DNA of 64,000 nucleotides from Caldilineaceae bacterium (GTDB lineage Bacteria; Chloroflexota; Anaerolineae; Caldilineales; Caldilineaceae). Position numbers and translations under genes: made by a program. The stretch is taken from positions 1 to 64,000 of the forward strand of contig JADLDO010000054.1 of NCBI GenBank assembly GCA_020846635.1, written 5' to 3'. How positions within the stretch are numbered: position 1 is the stretch's first letter; each line of letters begins with the position of its first letter. Positions 52,751 through 61,351 of the stretch are shown here, in pieces. The notes under the pieces were generated by a model, which saw only the letters and a list, made by a program, of their open reading frames with translations, was not told where the DNA came from and searched no databases.

Positions 52751-53836
52751 ATGGCGCGTGTTTATTTAGAGCAGGTTTGCAAGAACTTTGGCGATTTTGT
52801 CGCCGTGGATACCCTGAACCTCGATGTCCAGGACAAGGAGTTTGTCACGCTCGTAGGGCCTTCCGGCTGTGGCAAAACCACCACCCTGCGCATGATTGCC
52901 GGTCTGGAAAAGGTCAGCACCGGCAAGATCTTCTTCGACAATGATTCGGTCGGTCATTTGCCCGCCAACCACCGTGACATTGCGATGGTCTTCCAAAGCT
53001 ATGCGCTCTATCCACACATGAATGTCTATGAGAATATCGGCTTTGCGCTTAAAATGATGCGTATCCCGCGCCCGGAAATCGAGCGGCGCATCCAGTGGGC
53101 AGCAAAAATGTTGGGGATCGAAATGCTGCTCCAGCGCAAACCGCGCGATCTCTCCGGTGGTCAGCGCCAGCGCGTCGCCCTGGGCCGCGCCATTGTGCGC
53201 GAACCGGCTTGCTTTTTGCTCGACGAGCCACTCAGTAACCTGGATGCCAAACTGCGGGTCAGTATGCGCGCCGAGTTGAAGCGGCTCCACCATGACATCG
53301 AACGCACCTTCATCTATGTCACCCATGATCAAGCCGAAGCCCTGACTATGTCCGACCGCATCGCCATCATGAACCACGGCAAGTTGCAGCAGTTTGGCAC
53401 GCCCGACGAGGTCTATTACCATCCCGCCAATGTCTTTGTCGCCGGTTTCATCGGCAGTCCACCCATGAACTTTGTCGACGGTGAAATCGTCCACGACAAC
53501 GGAACCACCTACTTCACGCGCGGTGTGCTGCGTTATCCCATCCCGCCGCGCCTCTCTCAGCGCCTACAAGAACAAGGGCGCAGCAGCTCCGTCACCCTCG
53601 GCGTGCGCCCGGAAACCATCGGCGTGAGCCACAACGGCCCCGGCATCGCCGGAAGCGTCTATGTAGAAGAACCTCTGGGTTCCGATGTCTTTCTCACCGT
53701 CGAAGTGGAAAAAGCCTACGTCATCGTCCGCACCGATCCCGAATTCCGCGCAAGCTTTGGCGAGCAAGTCTACATGGACTTCAACCCTCAAAAGATCTAC
53801 CTCTTTGACCAAAAGAGCGGTGACGCCATTCAATAG
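52751..53836 (+). CDS. Sugar ABC transporter ATPase, MsmK/UgpC/MalK type
   Basis: A 361-aa ATPase that energises the CUT1 importer. Walker A is [17 protein letters not shown], the signature is LSGGQRQRVALGRAIV, Walker B is CFLLDEPLSNLDAKLR, and the switch His is in YVTHDQAEALTMSDR. The C-terminal 120 residues form a TOBE/regulatory domain with VTLGVRPETIGV. AGGAG precedes the ATG. Encoding the ATPase inside the operon suggests a dedicated rather than shared energy module. Confidence 0.95.
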   Translation: MARVYLEQVCKNFGDFVAVDTLNLDVQDKEFVTLVGPSGCGKTTTLRMIAGLEKVSTGKIFFDNDSVGHLPANHRDIAMVFQSYALYPHMNVYENIGFALKMMRIPRPEIERRIQWAAKMLGIEMLLQRKPRDLSGGQRQRVALGRAIVREPACFLLDEPLSNLDAKLRVSMRAELKRLHHDIERTFIYVTHDQAEALTMSDRIAIMNHGKLQQFGTPDEVYYHPANVFVAGFIGSPPMNFVDGEIVHDNGTTYFTRGVLRYPIPPRLSQRLQEQGRSSSVTLGVRPETIGVSHNGPGIAGSVYVEEPLGSDVFLTVEVEKAYVIVRTDPEFRASFGEQVYMDFNPQKIYLFDQKSGDAIQ

Positions 53837-53982
53837 AAAGTCATGCCTTACAATTCATCAAAGGGTGGCTGCCACGCAATCAAGGCACAGCGCGGGAAGG
53901 TGCGCTTGAAGAATGTGACAGTCACCTACTTTTGCGCCTGCGAACCATTTCGACACCCAATCAAAAACTGACGGAGAGTATA

Positions 53983-55107
53983 ATGGCCCATGTGCCGGAT
54001 GTAGTTGAGTTAACCAAAACGCTGATCGCCATCCCCTCGCCCAGCCAACAATCCAACCAAATCATCGCCAGTCATCTTGCCACGCTCTTGCAGGAGTGCG
54101 GCTTTAACCTTGAGCAGCTATCCTTCGTGGAGGATGATCAGCGCAAAACAAGTTTGATAGCGCGCAAAGGCACAGGCGAAGGTGGCCTCGGCCTGTTTTC
54201 CCATTCCGACACCGTACCGGCGGACGCTGACGGCTGGGAGCCATTCACCCCCACCATCCAGGATGATCGCATCATCGGGCGCGGTGCCGCCGATATGAAA
54301 GGCGCGATCGCAGCCTCCATCGTTGCCGCCGCGCCCTACACTCCCGACCAACTGCGCCGCCCTGTTACCGTTGTCATTACCGCCGACGAGGAGATCGGCT
54401 ATGGGGGAGCCAAGCAGGTCGTCGCCGAATCAAAATCGCTGGCAGGCAACTGGCCCACCTATGGCATCATCGCCGAGCCCACGCAGATGCGCCCGGTCTA
54501 TGCTCACAAAGGCGGCCTGCGCGTACGGGTCACAGCCCACGGTCGCGCCGCCCACACCAGCACCGATAAGGGCATCTCGGCGAACTTCCTCATCGCGCCT
54601 TTCCTCGCCGACATGGCCGAGTTGAATCAGCTTGTCAAGCGTGAAAAGCGCTTTCAAAACGCCGAATTTGACCCACCCACCAACGGCTTCAACATGGTCA
54701 TTAACGATGGCAATGCCGCTGCCAACGTCACCGCGGCCAAGACCGTCTGCACTGTCGGCTTTCGCCCCATGCCGGACGACCACCGTGAGGAGGTACTAGA
54801 GGCAATTATCGCCTCGGCCAAGAAACACAACCTGGAATTTGACTGGTATCTGCATGAGCCGTTTTATGTTGACCGCAACTCGCCGCTCATCCAAGCGGCA
54901 CTCGCCGCCACCGGGCTGCCCGCCGCCGAAACAGTCCCCTTTGGCACAGAGGCAGCGATCTTCAAAGACCTCATGCAGCTTGTCATCCTCGGCCCAGGCA
55001 ACATCGCCCAGGCTCACACCAAAGGCGAATGGATCGCCATCGACCAACTTCACAGCGCGGTCAATGTCTATCGCCAGCTAATCGATCACTTCTGCGTCAA
55101 TAGTTGA
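53983..55107 (+). CDS. M20 family metallopeptidase (ArgE/DapE/CPG2-like deacylase)
   Basis: A 374-aa two-zinc hydrolase acting on N-acyl amino acids or small peptides. Ligands and catalytic residues are in LFSHSDTVPAD, GRGAADMKGAIAAS, TADEEIGYGGAKQV, GIIAEPTQMRPVYAHKGG and GNIAQAHTKGEWI. The dimerisation domain lies between (about 180-290). The ATG at 53983 (MAHVPDV) has ACGGAGA upstream; the ORF track begins 17 codons earlier. A GTGAC-A-GTCAC palindrome lies about 58 nt before it. Location after a sugar importer hints at an acylated or amino-acid-linked substrate. Confidence 0.9.
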   Translation: MAHVPDVVELTKTLIAIPSPSQQSNQIIASHLATLLQECGFNLEQLSFVEDDQRKTSLIARKGTGEGGLGLFSHSDTVPADADGWEPFTPTIQDDRIIGRGAADMKGAIAASIVAAAPYTPDQLRRPVTVVITADEEIGYGGAKQVVAESKSLAGNWPTYGIIAEPTQMRPVYAHKGGLRVRVTAHGRAAHTSTDKGISANFLIAPFLADMAELNQLVKREKRFQNAEFDPPTNGFNMVINDGNAAANVTAAKTVCTVGFRPMPDDHREEVLEAIIASAKKHNLEFDWYLHEPFYVDRNSPLIQAALAATGLPAAETVPFGTEAAIFKDLMQLVILGPGNIAQAHTKGEWIAIDQLHSAVNVYRQLIDHFCVNS

Positions 55108-55114
55108 ACCCGAC

Positions 55115-55159
55115 GCCGCGGTCTACATCGCCGGTCACAACCGCCTTGTAGACCGCGGC
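55115..55159 (+). terminator. Strong hairpin after the M20 gene
   Basis: GCCGCGGTCTACA and TGTAGACCGCGGC form a perfect 13-bp stem. It starts 8 nt after the stop of the last gene of the importer operon and marks its likely end, though without a T-run. Confidence 0.6.
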
Positions 55160-55306
55160 TGAATAGCCTGGTAAGTGTCGTCCCTCTACGACGCGCACCG
55201 AAAGCGGAGGAATCTCGTCATGCTGTGATAGAATAGATAAAGCATGATCGTCGTGACAGGTTAGGCTACCGGCGACGACCTGGAGATGAGGTAGATTTAA
55301 GACCGA

Positions 55307-56134
55307 ATGGCGGAGCAGGACACAAGGCCAACAGCAGAAGAACCGGAACAGAGTCCGGGAGAAGTCCATCCAAAGGGGATCATGCCTTCCCGACGGCTGT
55401 TACCAATCGGACTGGGCTTAGTTGCATTACTCGTCGGCTGCTTTTGGTGGGGCAGCCAACCTCCCGCAGACCCGCTCACAGACCTCTCACCCACGATCCC
55501 TACCGTCACCCCATCCCGCAGCACCAGCAGCAGGCCCACACCATCGAGCGCAGCACTTACCCGTGTGGCCTCATCCCTGGCACAAGCGACTGAACCAACC
55601 TCGACCCCCACTGCCGTCATCGCCGACAGCGCGCTGATTCCGCTCCCCACCGTCACGCCCACACTGGTTCCCGCTCCCGTCGTCACACGTACCGTCGAGA
55701 TAAACGGCAAAGCCACCCTGCGTCTACAACTCAACAGCGAAAGCTTCGAGAGCAGCGGTCAGCCCGTCACGGTGAACCTGGAACCACGCGCCTATGTACT
55801 GGGCGGCAACACACTTGCAGAGGAGGAGCAGTGGTGTGTACAACTCGGCCCAACCGGGCTCGTCTTTGATCTGCAATTCACACTCCAGCCAATCACAGAA
55901 AACCTGCACGTTGGCGGCGAACTCCAGCTTTATGATGGCTTCTGCGGAACATGGGGTAATCTGGGCAATCGCTTAGCCACTGTGCCGATGGATGTGACTG
56001 TCCCCGCCGGTTCCACTGCCCGCCTGGCCCCCACCATGCAAGTGCAAGGCAGCCTCATGGGGTTGGATAACCTGCTCAATATCTCCACCGGGGTCTTCTT
56101 GGAGCTGACCATTCGCAACCCAGCCCCCCGCTAG
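55307..56134 (+). CDS. Membrane-anchored hypothetical protein with Thr/Pro/Ser linker
   Basis: A 275-aa protein. A cytoplasmic tail of about 30 residues precedes one helix (LLPIGLGLVALLVGCFWWG). A Thr/Pro/Ser-rich linker of about 90 residues follows, then an extracytoplasmic beta domain from about residue 130 (VEINGKATLRLQLNSESFESSG ... VFLELTIRNPAPR). Two Cys in that domain (WCVQLGP and DGFCGTWG) could form a disulfide. No family is recognised. It is convergent with the IclR gene, overlapping by 4 bp. Confidence 0.7.
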   Translation: MAEQDTRPTAEEPEQSPGEVHPKGIMPSRRLLPIGLGLVALLVGCFWWGSQPPADPLTDLSPTIPTVTPSRSTSSRPTPSSAALTRVASSLAQATEPTSTPTAVIADSALIPLPTVTPTLVPAPVVTRTVEINGKATLRLQLNSESFESSGQPVTVNLEPRAYVLGGNTLAEEEQWCVQLGPTGLVFDLQFTLQPITENLHVGGELQLYDGFCGTWGNLGNRLATVPMDVTVPAGSTARLAPTMQVQGSLMGLDNLLNISTGVFLELTIRNPAPR

Positions 56135-56943
56135 AATGATGGCAAGCTTGTCTCCACGTGGCCCAACTGGCGCGAGATAGTCGCCGCCGCCGCGCAAAGT
56201 GCCGCTGCAACATCGCCCACCTGGTCACGACCTAGACGCGATGCAGGCGCAGAAACACTAATCGCCGCGGTCACCCTTCCTGGATACTCAAAGATCGGCG
56301 CGCCCACACAGCGCGCGCCATCCTCATTTTCCTGATCATCCAATGCATAGCCCTCTTTCCGCGCCTGTGCCAATGCCTTCATCACGCTTGCACGCGTATG
56401 CAGCGTAAAGGTGGTTCGTGGCATCAACCGCGCCGGCAGATGGCGCGCCGGCTCATCGATAAAGGCCAACATCGCCTTCCCCAACGCTGTGGAATAGGCA
56501 GGGTCGCGACTTCCCAACGTTGCCTGCATGCGCAAGGAGTGATGGCTTTCCACCATCTCTACATAGACAACATCATAGCCATCCAAAATACCCAGGTTGA
56601 CCGTCTCGTTAAAGCGATCACGCAGCGCCACCATCACCGGCAGCGCCACATCACGAATCCGCAATTGCTGACCCGCCAATTGCCCCAACTCAAAGAGCCG
56701 CGCCCCCAAGTGATACATATCCGCCTGGCGGTCGTGTGTCACAAAGCCACATTGCGCCAATGTCTGCAAATAGCGAAAGACCGTCGTTTTGGGCAGCCGT
56801 ACCCGGTGACAGATCTCTGTCAAGGTCAAAGACCGCTGCTCGTCACCGAGGGCGATTAATACTTGCAGCGCCTTAAAGACCGGCTTCACCACATAAGGCT
56901 GTTCAATATCTCCCTGTTTTGTCGTCATATTGATTCTTGCCAA
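56131..56943 (-). CDS. IclR-family transcriptional regulator
   Basis: A 270-aa dimeric regulator. The N-terminal winged helix-turn-helix is in LTLTEICHRVRLPKTTVFRYLQTLAQCGFV (about 40-69). The C-terminal effector domain has YSTALGKAMLAFI, GYALDDQENEDGARCVGAPIF and AAISVSAPASRL. These regulators usually control nearby catabolic genes and themselves. It is divergent from the aminotransferase gene with 189 bp between, where repeats and an inverted repeat suited to such a protein are found. The likely inducer is a carboxylate or sugar acid, as is common in the family. Confidence 0.92.
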   Translation of the reverse strand: MARINMTTKQGDIEQPYVVKPVFKALQVLIALGDEQRSLTLTEICHRVRLPKTTVFRYLQTLAQCGFVTHDRQADMYHLGARLFELGQLAGQQLRIRDVALPVMVALRDRFNETVNLGILDGYDVVYVEMVESHHSLRMQATLGSRDPAYSTALGKAMLAFIDEPARHLPARLMPRTTFTLHTRASVMKALAQARKEGYALDDQENEDGARCVGAPIFEYPGRVTAAISVSAPASRLGRDQVGDVAAALCAAAATISRQLGHVETSLPSF

Positions 56944-56949
56944 TCACTA

Positions 56950-56979
56950 CCTATTTGGAATGGCTCCTATTTGGAATGG
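56950..56979. repeat. Direct repeat CCTATTTGGAATGG x2, 16-bp period
   Basis: Two exact 14-bp copies separated by CT lie directly upstream of the iclR start codon. They may be regulator half-sites or a recent duplication. Confidence 0.85.
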
Positions 56980-56996
56980 AAACAAATCTTTGTTTC
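56979..56996. promoter_or_regulatory. GAAACAAA-N2-TTTGTTTC inverted repeat, candidate IclR operator
   Basis: A perfect 8-bp inverted repeat with spacer TC, flanked on the left by TG as in TGGAAAC. IclR-family sites are often near-palindromes of the type TGGAAA...TTTCCA. It lies between the iclR start and the -35 box of the aminotransferase promoter, able to serve both directions. Confidence 0.55.
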
Positions 56997-57017
56997 TTCT
57001 AGCGAAACAACAGACCC

Positions 57018-57046
57018 TTGACGTGAAATGGTTCGTACCATACTAT
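57018..57046 (+). promoter_or_regulatory. Probable promoter of the aminotransferase gene
   Basis: TTGACG, a 17-nt spacer and TACTAT. It is followed by about 80 nt of leader before the GTG start at 57133. Confidence 0.65.
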
Positions 57047-57132
57047 GGGTGATAATTATCCACGTCAAATCCTTGATAATCGGTGGAGCAAGCGCCTAGC
57101 TTCGTTCCCATCAGCAGAAAGGACCATCCATC

Positions 57133-58440
57133 GTGAGCCAATGGCAGCGATCTAAAGAACTATACGAACTCGCACAAGAAACCCTCGCCGGCGGCGTCAG
57201 CAGCAATGTGCGCTTATTGGGCAAACCTCACCCGCTTTTCTTTGAGCGCGCGGAAGGGGCGATGCTCTACGATGTCGACGGTAACGGCTACATCGACTAT
57301 GTACTGTCGCAAGGCCCCATGATTCTGGGCCATTCTCACCCTGCTGTGCTGGACGCGGTGAACAGCGCCATGCGCAAAGGGCAGCTCTACGCCGGTCAGC
57401 ATGAACTAGAGATTACCGTCGCCCAAAAGATGGTCGAGATCGTGCCATCTGCCGAACTCTGCCGCTTTGGCCTCAGCGGCTCCGAGATGGTGCAAGCCGC
57501 CATGCGCCTGGCGCGCGCCGCCACCGGGCGCAATCTTATCCTGCGCTTCGAGGGACACTATCACGGCTGGTTCGACAACGTATTGATCAGCGTCGCCCCG
57601 CCGCTCGACAAGGCAGGGCCACGCGAGCATCCCAATGTCCTCCCAGGAACCGTGGGCCAAACCCTCAGTTCGCTGGAGGATTTCGTCGTGCTGCCCTTCA
57701 ACGACCTGGCACTGGTCGAAGATCTCTTTGCGCGTCAGGGAGAAAGCATCGCCTGTATCATGCTCGAACCGATGATGTGCAACACCGGAGCCATTCCGCC
57801 CGAACCGGGCTTCCTGCAAGGGCTGCGCCGCCTGTGCGACCAGTACGGAACGATCCTCTTCTTCGACGAGACGATCACCGGCTTCCGCCTGAGCCTGGCA
57901 GGCGCGCAAGGCTATTTCGGTGTGACCCCGGATCTCTCCAGCTTTGCAAAGGCAATGGCAGGTGGCTTTGCCAACGCGGCTCTGGTGGGCAAGCGTGAAC
58001 TGATGATTCGCTTTGCTCAGGATGTCAATCACTCTGGAACCTTTAACAGCAACGTCATTTCAATGGCAGCTTCTGCCGCGGCCATCGCTGAACTTGAGCG
58101 CGACAATGGCGCGGTCTATCGCCACATCAACAAGCTCGGCACACAACTCATGACAGGCCTGGCCGATCTGGGTCGCCGACTCCAAATCCCGCTGCATGTC
58201 CAGGGGCTGCCCTGCTCCTTCCACGTCTCCTTCACAGAGGAGCCACCCCTGCGCGACTATCGCGACTGGGCGACAAAAGCCGACAAAGCTCGCTACAATG
58301 ATTTTTCCACTGCCATGCTGGAAAATGGTGTACGTCTCATCGGTCGCGGCATCTGGTACGTATCCGCAGCCCACACCGAAGCCCAGATCGCCCAAACCCT
58401 CGAAGCCGCAGAAAAATCCCTCGCCAAAGTCTACGCCTAA
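57133..58440 (+). CDS. Class III aminotransferase, glutamate-1-semialdehyde aminomutase-like
   Basis: A 435-aa PLP enzyme of the HemL-like subgroup. It has LAGGVSSNVR near the start, GSEMVQAAMRLARAATGR, the pyridine-binding Asp245 in FFDETITGFRLS, and the Schiff-base Lys273 in SSFAKAMAGGFANAAL. HemL uses the same scaffold, but the catabolic setting beside IclR and an MDR enzyme points to an amino acid or amino sugar acid substrate. The start is GTG, with AAAGGA upstream. It ends 9 nt before palindrome copy 4. Confidence 0.88.
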   Translation: MSQWQRSKELYELAQETLAGGVSSNVRLLGKPHPLFFERAEGAMLYDVDGNGYIDYVLSQGPMILGHSHPAVLDAVNSAMRKGQLYAGQHELEITVAQKMVEIVPSAELCRFGLSGSEMVQAAMRLARAATGRNLILRFEGHYHGWFDNVLISVAPPLDKAGPREHPNVLPGTVGQTLSSLEDFVVLPFNDLALVEDLFARQGESIACIMLEPMMCNTGAIPPEPGFLQGLRRLCDQYGTILFFDETITGFRLSLAGAQGYFGVTPDLSSFAKAMAGGFANAALVGKRELMIRFAQDVNHSGTFNSNVISMAASAAAIAELERDNGAVYRHINKLGTQLMTGLADLGRRLQIPLHVQGLPCSFHVSFTEEPPLRDYRDWATKADKARYNDFSTAMLENGVRLIGRGIWYVSAAHTEAQIAQTLEAAEKSLAKVYA

Positions 58441-58449
58441 CCATCACCC

Positions 58450-58476
58450 CTCCCGGAAGCTTCAGGCTTCCGGGAG
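58450..58476. repeat. Palindromic repeat CTCCCGGAAGC, copy 4, with T-run
   Basis: CTCCCGGAAGC and GCTTCCGGGAG form an 11-bp stem with loop TTCAG. On the plus strand AGTTTCTCTTTTTG follows, so here it looks like a true intrinsic terminator between two convergent genes. Confidence 0.9.
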
Positions 58477-58501
58477 AGTTTCTCTTTTTGGTTGACACAC
58501 C

Positions 58502-59521
58502 CTACTTCCACATCAACGCCACACCCGTATACGCCTCCGGCTGGCGCAGCAACCCCTCATACGCCTGCTTAATATCCTCTGGCGGCAAGCAGTGCGAGAT
58601 CAACGGCTCCACATGCAGCTTGCCATTCTGAACCCACTCAAAGATCGTCATCTGCTTGCTATACTGCGAAGGGCGGTTGCCAATATCCGGGTAAATGGGC
58701 AGTGACCATTCCAGCGCCCCGCGCATCGTAATCATACGCAAATGCACATCCGACAGCAGTTCCGTCAAATTGCCCTCCACAGGCACGCGTGGCGAACCCA
58801 GGAGGATGAGCTGCCCAAAGCGCGCCGTTGCCGCCAATGCCTGCATCACGACAGCGCTATGCCCGACCGCATCCACCGCAATATTGGCCCCCTCTCCCCC
58901 GGTGATCTCCATCACCGCAGCATGGGCATCCTCCCTATCACCCCCCACCGTAAAGGGGATTCCGCACGCCTCCGCCACTTTGCGCCGCGACGCCACTGGG
59001 TCCACCCCAATCACACGGCAGCCGCGCACTCCAAAGGCCTGTGCTGCCAGGTTGCCAACCATTCCCAGCCCATAGACTGCCACCCAGGGCGTATCACGAA
59101 TCTCGGCGACATTGATGCTCGTCAACGCTACTCCCGCCATGCGCGTCGCCGCCGCCAACGTAGCATCCATCCCATCCGGCACAGGAATGACCAAACGTTG
59201 TTGGCTGATGATCACTGCGGAGCCATGCCTGCCATAGCTAAAGACGCGCTGCCCAACCTCGGCACGCGTCACCCCAGCACCCACAGCAAGCACCCTGCCT
59301 ACATTGGCATATCCGGATCGCCAGGGATAGGTACACCACTGGTTGGGCAAAAAGACCCGCGGCTCGCGCCCGGTATAGTTGGCAAGCTCTGTGCCTGCGC
59401 TAATAAAAGTCGCCTCGGTTTCGACCAGCAGCTCATCTGGCGCAAGCGCCGTTTCATCGATCTGCCATGTCTGAAGTTCAACTTCATTTTGGCCGGTCAC
59501 AACCACTTCTCGAATCTGCAT
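58502..59521 (-). CDS. MDR-family oxidoreductase without the structural zinc site
   Basis: A 339-aa medium-chain dehydrogenase/reductase. It has the ATFISAGTELANYTG segment and GYANVGRVLAVGAG typical of BchC-like and related sugar-type MDR enzymes, and the cofactor loop VYGLGMVGNLAAQ. The four-Cys structural zinc lobe of common alcohol dehydrogenases is missing, and the catalytic Cys position is Ala/Ser-like, so the zinc dependence is doubtful. It faces the aminotransferase gene tail to tail. A -10-like TATAAT lies upstream on the minus strand at 59598-59603 without a clear -35. Confidence 0.85.
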   Translation of the reverse strand: MQIREVVVTGQNEVELQTWQIDETALAPDELLVETEATFISAGTELANYTGREPRVFLPNQWCTYPWRSGYANVGRVLAVGAGVTRAEVGQRVFSYGRHGSAVIISQQRLVIPVPDGMDATLAAATRMAGVALTSINVAEIRDTPWVAVYGLGMVGNLAAQAFGVRGCRVIGVDPVASRRKVAEACGIPFTVGGDREDAHAAVMEITGGEGANIAVDAVGHSAVVMQALAATARFGQLILLGSPRVPVEGNLTELLSDVHLRMITMRGALEWSLPIYPDIGNRPSQYSKQMTIFEWVQNGKLHVEPLISHCLPPEDIKQAYEGLLRQPEAYTGVALMWK

Positions 59522-59700
59522 AACGAACTCCCCTAGATGGTCCGGGCATCATCGCCGCGGCACTCGTTTTGATGGTGCTTCCCTATACTTTTTACAAATT
59601 ATACCCTGTGTGCATTTTAACGGATTTGGGGGGAACGGCCCCTTGTGCTATCATTTTCGATTCTTGACATCCAACAACCATCCACCACGCCATCACAACC

Positions 59701-60492
59701 ATGCGACTCTTTTGGGAAATTGTCTCCCTGGCGCTGCGCCGTCAACTCACCTATCGCGCGGCGATGTGGGCCGGGCTTGCCACCAATATCTTCTTTGGCC
59801 TTCTGCGCGCCTTCGTCATGATCGCGCTCTATGATGCGCGCCCAGAAGTCGCCGGAGTCACCCTGCAAGAGGCCATCACCTACACCGCGCTCAGCCAGGC
59901 GATTATCGCCTATCTCAGTATCTTTGGCTGGTGGGATGTCATGGACTCCGTCAACAGCGGCGAAGTCGCCGCCGACATGCTGCGCCCCATGAGCTACCTC
60001 CGTTTCTGGATGGCAGCAGACTTAGGCCGCGCTCTGGTCAACATCGTCTTGCGTGGCTTCACCATCATCGCCATCTACGGCCTCTTTGTCGACCTCTCAC
60101 TTCCCCAGACGGCACGGCAGTGGCTAGCCCTGCCTCCGGCGCTCTTTTTCGGCTGGTTAGTCAGCTTTGGCTGGCGTTTCCTGGTCAACCTGGCGGCTTT
60201 CTGGACGCCCAACGCCCGTGGCATTGGCCGCTTTGCCTTTGGCCTCATCTGGGTCTTATCCGGTTTCTATATGCCGCTTCGTCTCTATCCCGACTGGTTT
60301 CGCACTCTCTGCGAACTCACTCCCTTCCCGTCTATGGTGAGTACACCCCTTCAAATCTTTCTGGGTCTGCTCGATGGGCCAGAGCTTCTTTGGGCCTTGT
60401 TCAACCAGATCCTCTGGTCGGTGATCCTCTTAGCCGTCGCACAACTTGTTCTGAACCGCGGCGTACGCCGGCTCGTCATCCAGGGCGGCTAA
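59701..60492 (+). CDS. ABC-2 type permease, subunit 1 (COG4587-like)
   Basis: A 263-aa membrane protein with about six helices. The start MRLFWEIVSLALRRQLTYRAAMWAGLATNIFFGLLRAF and the phrase VNSGEVAADMLRPMSYLRF are typical of this exporter family, which moves unknown compounds outward. The second permease begins 3 nt after this stop, and the ATPase follows, so the three form one exporter. No good Shine-Dalgarno precedes the ATG. Confidence 0.88.
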   Translation: MRLFWEIVSLALRRQLTYRAAMWAGLATNIFFGLLRAFVMIALYDARPEVAGVTLQEAITYTALSQAIIAYLSIFGWWDVMDSVNSGEVAADMLRPMSYLRFWMAADLGRALVNIVLRGFTIIAIYGLFVDLSLPQTARQWLALPPALFFGWLVSFGWRFLVNLAAFWTPNARGIGRFAFGLIWVLSGFYMPLRLYPDWFRTLCELTPFPSMVSTPLQIFLGLLDGPELLWALFNQILWSVILLAVAQLVLNRGVRRLVIQGG

Positions 60493-60494
60493 CC

Positions 60495-61322
60495 ATGACC
60501 CGTTTGAACGCTCTAACCTACAATCTGGCGCTCTACTTGCGCCTAATCAGCATTCAAATCCGTTCCCAGTTGCAATATCCTGCTTCCTTCTGGCTGGATG
60601 TGGCGGGAACCGGGATTTCACTTGCAACTTTCTTTGTCTCTTTGGCGCTCATCCTCCAACGCTTTGGGAATCTGGGAGGCTGGCGTTTGGGCGAGATTGC
60701 CTTTCTCTTTGGATTGCTCGAGGCCTCCTTTGGTGTGATGGATATGATCTTCGCGGGCTTTGACCCGTCGAACTTTGGCCGTGGTGTGCGCCGCGGCACC
60801 TTTGATCAACTGCTGCTGCGCCCCGTCAACATCACGCTGCAAGTGCTGGGCGATGAGTTTGTGCTGCGTCGTATCGGGCGCATCGCGCAAGGTATAGTGA
60901 TCTTTATCATCGCGCTCAACCTCACCCATATCCACTGGACGCTGGGCAAAGTGATCTACCTGCCCTTTGTCGTTTTGGGAATCGTCACCTTCTTTGGCGG
61001 CCTCTTTATCATAGGTTCCACCATCACCTTCTGGACCGTGGAATCCATCGAGGTCATGAACATCTTTACCTATGGGAGCAGCGAAATGATCTCCTATCCG
61101 ATGCATATCTACCCGGATTGGCTGCGCTCATTCTTCACCTTCATTCTTCCCGCCGCGCTGCTCAACTACTACCCGGCGCTCTATTTTCTCGACAAACCCG
61201 ATCCCCTGGGGATGCCAATCGCGATGCGCTTCCTTTCACCCCTCGCCGGATTGCTCGTCCTGCTGGTTTCGCTGATCATCTGGCGCTTTGGCATTCGCCA
61301 TTACCAAAGCACCGGCACCTAG
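60495..61322 (+). CDS. ABC-2 type permease, subunit 2 (COG3694-like)
   Basis: A 275-aa membrane protein with about six helices. It shows RGVRRGTFDQLLLRPVNITLQVLGDEF, a hallmark of this family, and a C-terminal helix VLLVSLIIWRFGIRHYQSTGT. The ATG at 60495 follows the first permease by 3 nt. The ORF track starts this frame at 59931 inside the first permease, which is not real. Confidence 0.88.
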   Translation: MTRLNALTYNLALYLRLISIQIRSQLQYPASFWLDVAGTGISLATFFVSLALILQRFGNLGGWRLGEIAFLFGLLEASFGVMDMIFAGFDPSNFGRGVRRGTFDQLLLRPVNITLQVLGDEFVLRRIGRIAQGIVIFIIALNLTHIHWTLGKVIYLPFVVLGIVTFFGGLFIIGSTITFWTVESIEVMNIFTYGSSEMISYPMHIYPDWLRSFFTFILPAALLNYYPALYFLDKPDPLGMPIAMRFLSPLAGLLVLLVSLIIWRFGIRHYQSTGT

Positions 61323-61351
61323 TTTTATACTTAGCGCAGGGAGCCGCCTCT

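Noticed and set aside
59931-60494. Upstream extension of the second ABC-2 permease
   Set aside because: It is a shadow frame inside the first permease; the ATG 3 nt after that gene gives the normal length.
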